64,000 nt of DNA. Origin: Rehmannia glutinosa. Taxonomy: Eukaryota > Streptophyta > Magnoliopsida > Lamiales > Orobanchaceae. Below the pieces are notes generated by a model. It worked only from the letters and a program-made list of their open reading frames with translations, was not told where the DNA came from and ran no database searches. The position numbers were made by a program, and so were the translations under genes. The stretch is from contig JABTTQ020003011.1 of assembly GCA_016081115.2 (NCBI GenBank), positions 372,001 through 436,000 on the forward strand, in the 5' to 3' direction. Numbering within the stretch: the stretch's first letter is position 1; every line of letters starts with the position of its first letter. Below are positions 44,532 through 56,053 of this stretch, piece by piece.

Positions 44532-44945
44532 TATTGTTCGATCTACCAAAAATTAAATAAAGGCTAATGGGAACAAAATCATTTTTTCTCAATTATTCTT
44601 ATTTTAATTATTTTACACATTATTTAATCCCAAAGTTATTTAATAGTTATCCAAGATTATTAATCATTATTAGATTACAGATATAATTATCTAATCCACG
44701 TGCCCATTTCGTCCTATGAGACCCATGCGACCAATCAACCCAGGTATAAAAAGGTCCCTCATTATTTGCAAGTATGCTCAGTTAACTGTTCTCAATTGTT
44801 GTTTCTTTTGCTCTGGATTTTCGCTCCAACCAGTACTGACTTGAGCGTTGGAGGGGGACTCCCTAGAACAACCACATGACCCATCTAACATTTGTTGAAT
44901 TGTCCCAAATAAATTCTCATCTCAACAATTACCATCTCCAGAGAA
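44532..44945 (+). repeat. Possible gypsy LTR fragment
   Basis: Contains GGTATAAAAAGG (44744-44755), then GACTTGAGCGTTGGAGGGG near 44840, a leader pattern frequent in plant gypsy LTRs of the Tat type. It may start TGTTCGATC at 44537. The end is uncertain. Confidence 0.5.
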
Positions 44946-45194
44946 AAAATTGGACTTTTATCAGAGATCTTGAGTAGAGTGATTTATCTTTTTAATCAGC
45001 ATCAACGACCAAACAAAATATTCTTCTGTATGATTTAAGGAATCTACATACATAACATTTAAGGGTGACATATTTAAGAGATTCTCCTAGACTTCTAAGA
45101 GGAATATTATTACTCTTTAAAAGGCTCCCCTTTATACGTGTTTTCTTAGCTGCCACCACTTCTTTAAAATGCAATGCAAATATATATATATATA

Positions 45195-45992
45195 GAATTT
45201 GGTTCAAATGAGACCACCCTGCCTAGGTGAGACAGTGTGGACTTATCTTACCCATTGATCTTAAAAAATGAATGGATGTGATTAATTCAGTTTTTTTAAT
45301 TATTTCCTAATTTTCGCTGATTTTAAGGGTAAGATTGTAATTTTGTAATTCAAATTAGTGGTCCCAGCGGATTTTATGGGTTGAAATTGACACTGCCGGA
45401 TTTTGTGGCGGAATTTAAGGAACCTGTTTTCTTTCCAAATATTTTTATTTTACAAATAGTTAGGGTTCTTCTTCTTTGCATAATTAGACATCAAATAATG
45501 CATATTTAGTTATTTTGTTGGCAAGCTTTTTTTACGAAAACAAAACATAATTGAATATAACGTCTTTGCATATGTAGTTATACTACACTTCGCATAAATA
45601 GGTTCAATATAATGTATATTTAGTTATGAAAATGGGATGTTGCTTTTGGAAATTATAAAAATGGGATGTTACATAATGTCTTTGCATATTTAGTTATTCC
45701 ACAATACATAGATAGTTTCTAGATAATACATAGTTAGTTGATTTTGTTGCATAGTTTATGACGTCTTGCATAGTTGGATATATTGTACTACATATTAGTT
45801 TTTTTACGCAAACATAGATAGTTTTGGATAATGCATATTTAGTTGAGTTTTGTTGCATATTTAGTTTTCGAACTCACATTCGTTATTTCTCTATAATATT
45901 GCACCGATTTTTCTTATTTTTTCTCTGTAATTTTCATGAATTGTAATTTTCGAGTTCTTCACAGTTTTCTTTATTTGCGTTAATGGAGGAAT

Positions 45993-46032
<40 letters not shown>

Positions 46033-46255
46033 TGAGATTGGGGAAAAGAGAGATGTGAGATTGGGGAAATTGGGAGATGTATGAGAGAGAAAGAGATTTG
46101 ATTCCATTTTTGTAACTAACTTGTTATGTTATTTTACCCTACTACCCTTATATTGATTAAATTAATATTTTAATATATTTTTATCCATTAAATCATACCC
46201 ATTGATTAATAGTGGGGGATGGTTAAGATTAGTCCATTGTGTCTCACCTAGAGAT
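45195..46255. mobile_element. TA-microsatellite element, copy 2
   Basis: Follows (TA)n at 45181-45194. Left terminus TTTGGTTCAAATGAGACC then CCTAGGTGAGACAGTG; right end GTGTCTCACCTAGAGA. Colinear with 11560-12814, including the GCATATTTAGTT units and the GA-rich patch (long (GA)n at 45992-46030). Its outermost right end is replaced by the start of the next element. Confidence 0.7.
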
Positions 46256-47273
46256 ATGGTTCAAATGAGACCAATCCCTTTAGATTAGTCCATAAGAACA
46301 TTTATGGACTCTTGATTTAAAATTTTGGATGGTGTAGATCATTTTAGTTAATTTAGGCATATAAGGGTATAATTGTACTTTTATATTTAATTAGTTATGT
46401 TAATTGGAAAGTTATTAGCTATTTTTAATGAAACATAATCCTACCTTTTCAGTTACCCGATTTTTAGAGAGGAAAAATCATCAACTTCAAGTATTTTTTT
46501 CAAAATTGATACTTATTTCCGCCATATTTGTGAACAGTCGTTTTTTTGTATACTTAGTTCAGTGAACTTGTATACTTAGTCATGTTTTATTGTATATTTA
46601 GTTCAGTGGATTTGTATACTTGGTTCAGTGGAATCGTATTCTTAGTTATATAAGTAGTTTAGTAAGTAGTTTAGTAAATTTGTATACCTAGTTCTGTGGA
46701 TTTGTATACTTAGTTCAATGGAATTGTATACTTAGTTATGTAAGTAATTTAGTGTAATTGTATACTTAGTTAAATATTTCTGTATACTTAGTATTATTTT
46801 AATGTATAGTTAGTTCAATGTAATTGTATACTTAGTTAAATATTTCTGTATACTTAGTAAAGTTTAATGTACAGGTAGTTTAGTGTAATTGTATACTTAG
46901 TTAATTAATTATGTATATTTATTAATGTTTCAATGTATAGTTAGTTTAATGTAATTGTATACTTTTCATTAATTGTTCCACGATTTTGTTGTCATATTTG
47001 AATAAATTGCAGGTTCGAATGGGAAGAGAGAGAAAGGAAAGGTGAATCGCTTGATTATGGGGACGTGATCAATACAAAATCACGTCCCTAATTTTTAGGA
47101 AGCGGTTACTATATTTAATTTTCTGAATTCCTATTTTATCCCTTTTGTTGTATACTTACTTATAAAATGTTGTATATATTGTAATATATCTTGGCCATTG
47201 ATTTACTATTTGGATGGTGTAGATTTAGTCTTATGGGCTAACCTAGGAGTGTGGTCTCACAGGATCCCCTCCC
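46253..47273. mobile_element. Related TA-microsatellite element, directly abutting copy 2
   Basis: The left end ATGGTTCAAATGAGACCAAT then TTAGTCCATAAG pairs with the right end (inverse of GGATCCTGTGAGACCA then TTAGCCCATAAG). The right end runs into (TA)n at 47274-47299. Both elements therefore sit inside one split TA microsatellite. Confidence 0.68.
46545..46970. repeat. Degenerate tandem repeat of TTGTATACTTAGTT
   Basis: About seventeen imperfect units with a period near 20-25 bases, many followed by CAGTGG or AAT. They form the core of the 46253-47273 element. Confidence 0.85.
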
Positions 47274-47313
47274 TATATATATATATATATATATATATAC
47301 TATAATATATGTG

Positions 47314-47819
47314 TAGGAATGTCAATGGGTCGGGTCCGCCAGGGCCTGAGATCCGATCCATTGAGAAAATGCAACACCCATAACCGCCGACCCGCCTGGT
47401 CTTAGATCTATACCCGCCTCGACCCACATTATGTGCCTACTGGGTAAGACCCATTAGACCCGCCAACTTCATATATTTAGTCAAATTTGTACGATTGTTA
47501 ATCAAAAATAGTGCACTCAAAACTTATGTTATTTATATAATTTTGTAGATATTATATGAAATAAACACCAACATATATAAATCAAGAGTTCTTGGACAAC
47601 AATATATTCACTCTATATATAAACTAAAAAAATAAAATATAAAATAAAAATTATATGGGTGTGGTCTGGGTCGGGCTCTACCATACCCGTTACCCAACTT
47701 ATATCCGTGCGGATCTAAAAATAATACACGCTACTTGCCATATACACATTTATTGGATTCATACCTGCCCAAATGAGGCGGGTCCGGTTCGGACCGGGTC
47801 TTACCTAGACCCATTGCCA
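47314..47819. mobile_element. hAT-like MITE with perfect 8-bp target duplication
   Basis: TAGGAATGTCAATGGGTC at the left, inverse of TGGCAATGGGTCTAGG at the right. TATATGTG flanks both (47306-47313, 47820-47827). The interior is rich in GGGTC and CCGCC words. Non-coding. Confidence 0.85.
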
Positions 47820-47827
47820 TATATGTG

Positions 47828-49050
47828 TGTTTAAAAGGCGGTGAAACCGGATAAGCCTGACTTGCTTGTAAAATGGGTTTTATACGCTACATTATGTCAT
47901 GAAAATCGTTTTTTTGATCTGTGGATGGTGCATTGCCACGTTGAGACGCGTCGAGTGATATCACGAGCTGTATCATGATTTATGAAGAGTTTTGCGGAGA
48001 AATATCATATGTATCCACGTCAGCATACCTTAAATTTGTAAAGTTAGAAGATGACTGCAAACTTTGGGAAGTTTAGCAAAAGATACAGAAAATATATGAC
48101 AGCATCCCGTGAACTACGTGTTTGGCACGTTTATAAGCATTGATATTATTACGTACACATGACATGTAAACCGTTAACATAGAAAATTAAATACTAGGAC
48201 TCATTTTCAATGATTGGATTGATCAAATAATTTGCATAAATTAGGATGGATAATATAATTGAGTTCATTAATGAGTTTGGGAAGTATGATTGTAGTGTGT
48301 AATTATTTTAGTAGGATAACAATATTTTGTTTCGCATTGATGATAAAGTTCGATAAATTTCCGAAATAACAAAATTACCCAAATGAAAAACATAAATGTA
48401 ATACTACTCACATAAGTGAGGGACAAAACAAATTCGTTGAAGACTAATTATATAATTGTAATACATCGTCTGGACAAGTTCTCAACTAAGAGCATGACAA
48501 ACAAACGGGCGGTATTAGTATTTGTAGTCAAAGATCTTGTCTTGATAAACCTGAGATAAACAATTTATCCGGACGCATCAAATTTCTAAAGTGTCCTAAA
48601 CGGAATAGAATATCATATTTGGGTTGCCGACCTTAAATTGCACAGATTACTTTGGTGGTGGTCCGAAATTCGAGCGAGGATAAAGGTCAAATATATCTGT
48701 ATGTGCATCAGTTTTGCAGAAATTTAGATGGCATGCATGAAGAAAAGGATAACAGTTCAAGTATTTAATATAAAATATCCATATAATTCAAAGTTTGCCT
48801 TTATTGTCTAAAACCACGAAGCATTTATTGCATTAAAAAGTGGAAATTTGATTGTACCTTTAGATTTTAGAATATAAGATAGTTGCATCACTTAAAGCAC
48901 TTTCCCAACAGATTTTGGAATTTAACCTTTTGTCCGACATACTTTTCCAATACTTATTAGCCATAAATGATGTTTGCATTAGTTCATGCGTAAACCTACT
49001 CCACTTAATTTAGCCCATAACTTAGTCCAAAATAATTACCTGGTATAGAA
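47828..49050. other. Upstream intergenic region of the F-box gene
   Basis: AT-rich, no coding or complete element seen. Confidence 0.5.
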
Positions 49051-49059
49051 AAAGCATGC

Positions 49060-49068
49060 CTATATAAG
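49060..49068 (+). promoter_or_regulatory. TATA box of the F-box/kelch gene
   Basis: CTATATAAG about 40 bases before the ATG at 49108, which implies a very short 5' UTR. Confidence 0.7.
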
Positions 49069-49107
49069 CTTGATCTTCAAGGCCACTCCATATTCAGAAA
49101 CCACACC

Positions 49108-50292
49108 ATGAATGCTGCTAAAAAGCTCTGCAAAGACAAAGAGACCATCAATGAAAACGAGCGTAGAAATCAGCAAACCGAGTCGATATTACTTCCTGGA
49201 TTGCCAAACCATTTAGCTCAGCTTTGTCTTTCAACTCTCCAACCTTCACTCCTCTACAAAGTCTGCAAATCATGGCAACACCTCATTTATTCACCAGATT
49301 TTCCACCATATTTATCTCTTTACACTATCGTAAGCCAAACTCCACCAGTTTCTTCCTCACTCAATCATGTCCAAGGCCAATGCCAATCACCCTCGGTTAA
49401 TTTCTTCTGCTTCGACCCCATTTCATCGAAATGGAGATCCCTCCCTACCCCACCATTCGATCCATCACTCTGCCTACTACGCCGACATCCATCTTACATA
49501 TCAAGAATTCTGCCAATCCAATCCATAACAGCATCACGCAAATTAGTTCTAATATCCGCGAGCACGGAAAAGTTTTTCCCGGCACTCACACGTCCATTAG
49601 TATTCGACCCTTTATCCAGTAAATGGAATTTCGGACCTCCATTGTCCGCTCCACGCCGGTGGTGCGTCACCGGCTCGATACACGGTATAATATACGTTGC
49701 AAGCGGTACAGGCGCAAAATACAACAGTGATGTGGCGAGGTCGATTGAGAGATGGGACATGACGAAGAAGGAAATTGAGTGGAGTTGGGAAAAAGGGGAG
49801 CCATTCAGAGACGGGAGGTTTAGTAGAGAAGCGATTGAGGCGGTTGGGTATAGAGGGAAACTCTGCATGGTAAATATAAAGGGTAAAGCAGTAAAAGAAG
49901 GGGCCGTTTACGATGTTGTGATGGATCAATGGGAAGAAATGCCGAGGGGCATGTTGGGGGGATGGAACGGACCAACAACTATCGATGATGGTGATGGTGT
50001 TATGTATATGGTGGATCAAGAAAGTGGTTCACTGAGCAAGTATGATGGTGAAAATGATCGATGGGACGAGATAATTGAGAATTTGGAGTACCTGAAAGGT
50101 GCCGAGCATATATCAGCAGGTCGCGGGAAAATCTGTGTTGTTTCGGCTGATGGTAGGAAGATTGTTGTGGTAGATGTTTTTGCGAGGCCGTCTAAAGTTT
50201 GGATTTTGGATCCGCCTCGAGGAATGGAAGTTATTGCAGTCCATGTGTTACCAAGGATGAGCCATCCAGAATCTGAGCAATTTTCTGATTGA
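49108..50292 (+). CDS. F-box/kelch-repeat protein, SKIP25-like
   Basis: An intact, intronless 394-residue frame. Residues about 30-70 form an F-box (LLPGLPNHLAQLCLSTLQPS, then KVCKSWQHLIYSPDFPPYLS), which binds SKP1 in SCF ubiquitin ligases. The rest is a kelch-type beta-propeller: FFCFDPISSKWRSLPTPPFD near 105, a second blade PLVFDPLSSKWNFGPPLSAP near 165, then RWCVTGSIHGIIYVASGTG, AVYDVVMDQWEEMPRG and LSKYDGENDRWDEI. The propeller would recruit the substrate. The LPGLPNHLAQLCL start is characteristic of the plant SKIP25-like subgroup; the exact orthologue and substrate cannot be told here. The start is supported by the TATA box 40 bases upstream. The nearest neighbour upstream is a MITE; the next gene downstream is the PPR gene on the opposite strand. 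Confidence 0.93.
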   Translation: MNAAKKLCKDKETINENERRNQQTESILLPGLPNHLAQLCLSTLQPSLLYKVCKSWQHLIYSPDFPPYLSLYTIVSQTPPVSSSLNHVQGQCQSPSVNFFCFDPISSKWRSLPTPPFDPSLCLLRRHPSYISRILPIQSITASRKLVLISASTEKFFPALTRPLVFDPLSSKWNFGPPLSAPRRWCVTGSIHGIIYVASGTGAKYNSDVARSIERWDMTKKEIEWSWEKGEPFRDGRFSREAIEAVGYRGKLCMVNIKGKAVKEGAVYDVVMDQWEEMPRGMLGGWNGPTTIDDGDGVMYMVDQESGSLSKYDGENDRWDEIIENLEYLKGAEHISAGRGKICVVSADGRKIVVVDVFARPSKVWILDPPRGMEVIAVHVLPRMSHPESEQFSD

Positions 50293-53095
50293 TGTCTGCA
50301 AACTGTAAAACAAATTTAGAGGAAATTGAACTAGTTTGCAACAAAAAAGTTTCAGTTTTAGTTACAAGATAAGCAAGATAGACAAATAAGTTTAATTCAA
50401 TCTCGAATAGTTGCAGAAATTTAGTGGTGTCCTCCTTATGTTGTTTTCAAGTTCTCCAGTTCTTAGAAAATTCACCCCTTCTCTTTTTTTTTTTTTTTGA
50501 GAGGAAAAATTCTGCAGTTCTAGTTTTCAAGTTGCAGAAAATTTACCCCTTAAAACATTAATCAAATGGGATAGCTACAAAAGAAAACCCTGAGTTTGGG
50601 TATTTACAAGAAAACGTAGAAAATTCTCAAAATTATAGAAACCCCCTTGAGGTTGATTCCGTCATACATTTTACCTGCTTCATAAGCAAAAAATCATTTC
50701 AGACACCCCCGATATATTATAATTACCCATCTAAAATGTAATACGAAATTAAACCTCAAGGGATTTCTGTAATTATGAATTTTTTTTTGGGTTCATCTTG
50801 TAAATAGCCAAAATCTAAAGGTATTTTTTTATTTTTTGTTGGGTAATGTATCCCTTAATCAAATACTTAGAAGTGCTGCAAGGAGAGCAGGATAACCACA
50901 AGTAGCAGGTTGAAAACTTCGTACCTGCTTTGTAGAATATGACTTTATAAACTTTGCCTCTAAAAGAAACTAAAAATTGAGGGGCACAAACTGGAACTCA
51001 TCCTACACTTGGTGCATTGTGCAGGATGCATAGATTCCAGCCAAAGTGCCACAATTTGTCAAACATTGAATACTTTTTGCATTGGGCGTAGCATGTACAA
51101 TACCGGAAGCAAACGCCCACATCATACTTTCTGTAACAACTTAGTTTGTCAACTGTATTTACAACCTCATTTCAAAGTATAAGCTACACCATTAGCTGAT
51201 TCTTTTGGTTTGAACTGCCAAGAGATACTTAAATGAACATTTTATATTAGACCTTTCTCTTGCTAGGACTGCTGGATTTAAAGCTCAGCAGCAGCAGCAT
51301 AATAATAACACAGATATCTAGTTTAATGTAATTCTATATAACAGTAAAAAGCTGTTTTTCACAGTAGATAAACAATCAATTATTGCTTGACTCAATTCTG
51401 AATAATATCAACATCTTGAACCTGAAGAAATTTCGGCACACAGTTTCAGTGATTCAGGAGGAATTGAAGAAAACTCTGTTACACTATTCTACTGTGTGCT
51501 TACATATGTCGAGAAAAAACAGTCAAAAGTTCAACATCAATCATCTGAAAGCAAGTAATGAGATACAATCGTCATTCACTAACTAGTTCACTGCATATAG
51601 ACAAAGTTCAGGCATGTTTGAGGTCAACAGTAAATCTTCTGAGCTAACAAATATGCTTACATTAATCAAGAATTAAGACTTCATAGTGAAGTTTCAAATT
51701 ATTCTATACATGGGATCCAAAACGTCAACTTTTGAATGTGGCAAAATTGCAATGAAATTCACAATGTAATTTAACAAGAAAATATATCAGACATCTGGCG
51801 GATGAGTAGTTGTCAAACCGTTGCCAAAGAGTGGTTTTGTATTCACTAACTAATTATTTTTCCAAACTTATTTCTAATAGAGGATCTAATATAATATGAA
51901 TATACTCAATTAATGACATTAATTTGTATAATAATTTAGTGGATCAAGAGGTGAGCATGGAATGTAGCCGTTGGAGTAGCTTTCAAGCAAGATGATATAC
52001 ATTTGCTGAAGAAGTCAGCAACTTTAATGTATGCTTTTTGGCATATATACCGAATTATCAAGGTAAGGGCTTGCACTATCGGATAACATCTACTTTTTGA
52101 GAAAAGCAAAGTGCACCCCACACAGAATTTTCCTGAATCCTTCAAGGCACATTGCTTTAAACCAGCCCTGTAGAAACAAAAAGAAAGAATGTTTTAAAAT
52201 GGAATAAAAAGTCTTTTGATATGAATAACCATACTAGGATATGTAAAGCAGTCAAGAAAATGCCAAGATGAAACCTTTCAATTGGTATATTGCCAAAGCA
52301 AGTGGTTCTAGATGCCACTTGTAAAAGTTTCTAATTTCTTGTGAACAACTTTACTGCAAACTTTTCAACCACTTCAGATTTAATGATTCCTCCCCAAAAC
52401 TACTCTCACCATCTTCTCATTGGACATTACATTATACCTATAATGCTACCAACAAAAACCAAACAAATATTTTCTTTATCTGCCCCATTTACTCATCTAC
52501 AAAAGGTTTTGTGATGACTTGGAAAGACACCTAAAAGCTGTAGTAGAATCCTTAAACGTTTTGTACTTAAGAACCAAGAGAGTTATTGAGTGCATTAGGT
52601 GTGTATAAATCCAAAGTCTCTTCTACTTAGTGAATGGTAGCTTTGTACGACGAGTACAAATACAAATGGTATTGTTCAGTTTTTATTTTTAAACATATGC
52701 TGTTGGATTATTTCATTGGAAATCTTGCATTACAGCTGCAGCATGAAATCTACTTTTTCACCAAAAATAACCTTTTCATTCTTCTTTTTCACATACAAAC
52801 AATAAGATGTGCCAAGTCATAAAAAGAAATCTTGACTATCAAGTAGTGCAGTTGTAATCCTAATTTATTTCCTTGCATAACAAGAATCCATATCCAGACA
52901 CGCAAAGCAGAAAAATGAATTACCAAACTGCTTCATATCTTAATTAGCAGGCCACAATATGCTGATCCGGAGTTTCCTTTTACTCCTGATAATTTATTGT
53001 ATAAAGGTTATAAGATTTATTAATAACATGAAGTCTTCACGCATGTGTGCAGTACACAACTTTAGGAAATAAAAGTATTTCCAGCAAGAACTCTA
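50293..53095. other. Intergenic between the F-box gene and a possible minus-strand gene
   Basis: AT-rich with a T-run at 50484-50499 and a CAGCAGCAG run near 51290. Short open frames here (for example 51936-52145, minus) resemble nothing I know and lack splice or start context. No complete transposon was recognised. Confidence 0.5.
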
Positions 53096-53214
53096 TTACA
53101 TGACTTCTGCTTCTGTAGCCTGAAGAGGCCCTCCAGAAACCAAATATAATCTATCATGTGTCACCATAGTAAGAGTAGCTGTAACATTTATATCAAGACT
53201 AGGTTTTCCTAGCA
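53096..53214 (-). CDS. Possible terminal exon of an unidentified minus-strand gene
   Basis: The minus strand shows a pyrimidine-rich tract ending TTTTAG at 53220-53215, then an open frame LGKPSLDINVTATLTMVTHD, then RLYLVSGGPLQATEAEVM, ended by TAA TAG (53098-53093). The residue composition looks like real protein. A possible upstream exon at 53758-53841 (RLCIFSRKGQRLYRLYPIY) ends at a donor-like GAG/GTAAAAG. I do not recognise the family, and a connection between the two exons is unproven. It could also be a relic exon, or a long 3' UTR region of the PPR gene, which lies upstream on the same strand. Confidence 0.35.
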
Positions 53215-54086
53215 CTAAAATAAGAGTATATGAAAATGGTAAGCAATGATATAAAAGTTAGCTCCTACATTCATCATCCAAAAGACTAAGGCAGCAGTTT
53301 CCTCTGTGGATATTGTTTCGATCGTGGAAGAGACAAATTGCAAACTTTGCAGCAATTTACAAACTCCTAAAGTCAATTTTCATCCCTTTATAACTAATGG
53401 AAGACAAATGAGATCATGTCTTATAAAAATGCATTCCACCTTATTACAAGCAATGACTGAACTTAAAAAGACTCGAAAACTCGGTACTTATGCTATAAGG
53501 ATGACTTTGCACACTGAACAATCTTGTGCTGTTTTCTAAAATGTTTCTTTTATTAGACATTTGTATAATCCTCAATTATGTGCTATCATATTAGAACTAT
53601 CATAAAAAAGTAAAATAGATTTTTCAATCATGGGAAATGGAACTCTGCACTACCCAGGTCATATCTCTATGCTTCTGTTGTTGCTCATTAAGAACAGAAA
53701 AATGTATAGTCGCTTATCAAAAAGAATGTTATGGTAATAGAGAAAATCAGCTTTTACCTCTTCACTTCCAGTATATATAGGATATAATCTATACAATCTT
53801 TGTCCTTTCCTGGAAAATATGCAGAGACGTGCTTGTTTCACCGGTGACCTTTTAGTTCACTAGTAGAAATCACTTCAAGATCATAATCATCCCTTGGGTT
53901 GTCAAAGAACTTCCTGGAAAGAATCTACCCCTTCAAGATCCTGCAGACCTCGGTGTAGAACACCATTCAATGAGCTATGCGACCAAGTTTTGCAGTCACA
54001 TAATCTAGTAGCCAAAATTCTGAAGCTCATGACGATGTAGCAAAGTATGTTTTGATGGGCAAATGACAAGGAGTTGAAATGAAGCT
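53215..54086. other. Downstream flank of the PPR gene
   Basis: Contains the exon-like stretch at 53758-53841 noted above. Otherwise no feature supported; probably 3' UTR near 54086. Confidence 0.4.
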
Positions 54087-56053
54087 TTAACGCATTTCCA
54101 ACCCATGCTCCTCAATAAGTACAGAAAGCCCGTCTAGCTCTTTGTATATTTCTTTGGCTCGAATATGAGACTTATCATTATATGAGAAGCAAGAAACACT
54201 TCCATTTATGTCAATCCAACTACATCCCACTTCTTTTCTTAATTGGTTTTGTCTTAGTTTTGCTCTGATATGTGCTGCATCCTTCCACATACCACGTGCT
54301 GAATATATATTTGATTGAAGCACATACATTGAGACATCACAAGGTTGATAGCCTAAAGTTTTTTCTGCAATTAAATCGCTTAATTCATAATTTCCATATA
54401 TACTACAGGCATGAAGTAATGTTTGCCAGGCATTTTCCAGAAGATCCAAAGGCAATTGATTAACAAATTGGAAGGCTTCAGTAAGCAATCCTGATCTACC
54501 AAGTAGATCAACCATGGATGCAACGTGTTCTGGCTTTGGAGTCAGATTCCAATTCTCCATTAACTTTAAATATTTCCAACCTTCACTCACTAGCCCAGAA
54601 TGAGCACATGCAGTCAAGAGGACTAAGAAAGTGACATGATCAGGTTGACATCCAGCATCCGTCATACAATGAAAAAAATCAAGGGCTTCCTTGGCAGAGT
54701 AATGATGTGCTTGGGCCACAATCATGGCATTCCACGCTGCGGTATCACAAATTGGCATTGTTTTAAATACTAAAGAGGCATCATTCATGAAGCCACATCT
54801 TGAATACATGGATATCAATGAACTCATCACCATGCTATCAGTTTCATAACCAATCTTGACAACAAAAACATGCATTGCTTTTCCCCAACCCTGTATAGCA
54901 AGAATACCACAGACAGATATCACAGCGGTTAAGGTACCTTGATCAGGCCTAAATCCATCGGATAACATCTTTACATACAAAATCATTGCCTCTTCAGTTT
55001 GATATCCAGAAATTACAGTGTTCCATGAGGTCTCATCCTTGCAAGGTATCCTCTCAAAGAACTCGCGAGCGGTGTTAATATCATCTTGCTGAAGATATCC
55101 CCATAGCATTAGATTCCAGGAAACTACGTTCCTCTCTGGCATTCTCACAAAGAGTTTAAGAGCATCTTCTAATTTTCCGTTATGAACGAAACCAGTGAGC
55201 ATTGAGTTCCATGCAACAATATCCTTGTGAGGCATTCTATCGAATAGTTCTCGAGCAGATTCGATTATTCCGTGATCCAAATAACCATTAATCATCACAG
55301 TACAAGCAACTGCATCCTTCTCAGGCATCTCCTCAAACAAGCTCCTAGCTCTGTCCACCTCCCCACTCTCACAAAACACATTATCATACAAGTCCAAGAA
55401 ACAACATCACGTTTGGCCATTCTCATAAACAAATCATATGACTTGTCGGCGTGCCTTGTTTCACCATATCCTGCTAACATAGCATTACAAAGCAACACGC
55501 TTTTACTTGTAGCTTCATTGAACAAGCCTTCAGCTTCGTTCACTGTCCCGTACCTAAAATACCCTTCAATCATCGTAGCCCAGGAAACATCATTCTTCAC
55601 GGGCATTGCATCAAAGAGTTCTCGAGCTTCCTTAATCCTGCCGGAGTTCACGTATCCCGAAATCATAGAATTCCAACATGCCACATTCTTCTTTTCGACT
55701 AAATCGAACAATCCTCTCGCCTCTTCCAACCTCCCGTTCTTCGCATACCCACTTAACATCGCAGTCCATGAAACCACATTCTTAATGGGCATCGAATCAA
55801 AGACTTCACGAGCTTCACGAATCATTCCATTCTTAACATACCCGGATATCATGCAGTTCCAGGTGACCACATTCTTGTGGGGCATTTCGTCAAACACATT
55901 GCGAGCGCTTTTTACATTGCGTTTCTTGAAATAACTTGTGATTTTTGAATTCCAATGGAATAGAGTGTCTGCTTCAATCCGTAAACAACGAAGTAAAGAT
56001 ACAGAATAGAAATTGTTGCCGAGGAAAGGCCTCATTTTGAGTTTTACAAACAT
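54087..56053 (-). pseudogene. PLS-class pentatricopeptide-repeat gene (E-type) with a one-base frameshift
   Basis: PPR proteins bind organellar RNA; E-type PLS members usually act in C-to-U editing in mitochondria or plastids. The gene starts at ATG 56053-56051 with a basic, hydroxyl-rich N-terminus that could be a targeting peptide. It runs through about seven motifs of about 31 residues (KSARNVFDEMPHKNVVTWNC, EAREVFDSMPIKNVVSWTA), ending SWTCMI at about 55390. The second part (55384-54087) is in another frame: VFCESGEVDRARSLFEEMPE, HKDIVAWNSMLTGFVHNGK, then longer L/S motifs and the E and partial E+ motifs (GCSWIDINGS, SHIRAKEIYKELDGL). No DYW domain follows; the stop is at 54087-54089. Span 1,967 bases is one base short of 656 codons, so a single-base deletion at about 55380-55388 explains the break. 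All other residues look conserved, so it may be a sequencing error or a very recent mutation. One motif (VISGYQTEEAM) is a few residues short. Confidence 0.88.

Noticed and set aside
49612..50019. 135-codon minus-strand open frame inside the F-box gene
   Set aside because: Shadow of an intact, recognisable F-box/kelch gene on the other strand.
55272..55934. 220-codon plus-strand open frame opposite the PPR gene
   Set aside because: PPR repeats produce long antisense frames; the minus-strand reading has clear motifs.
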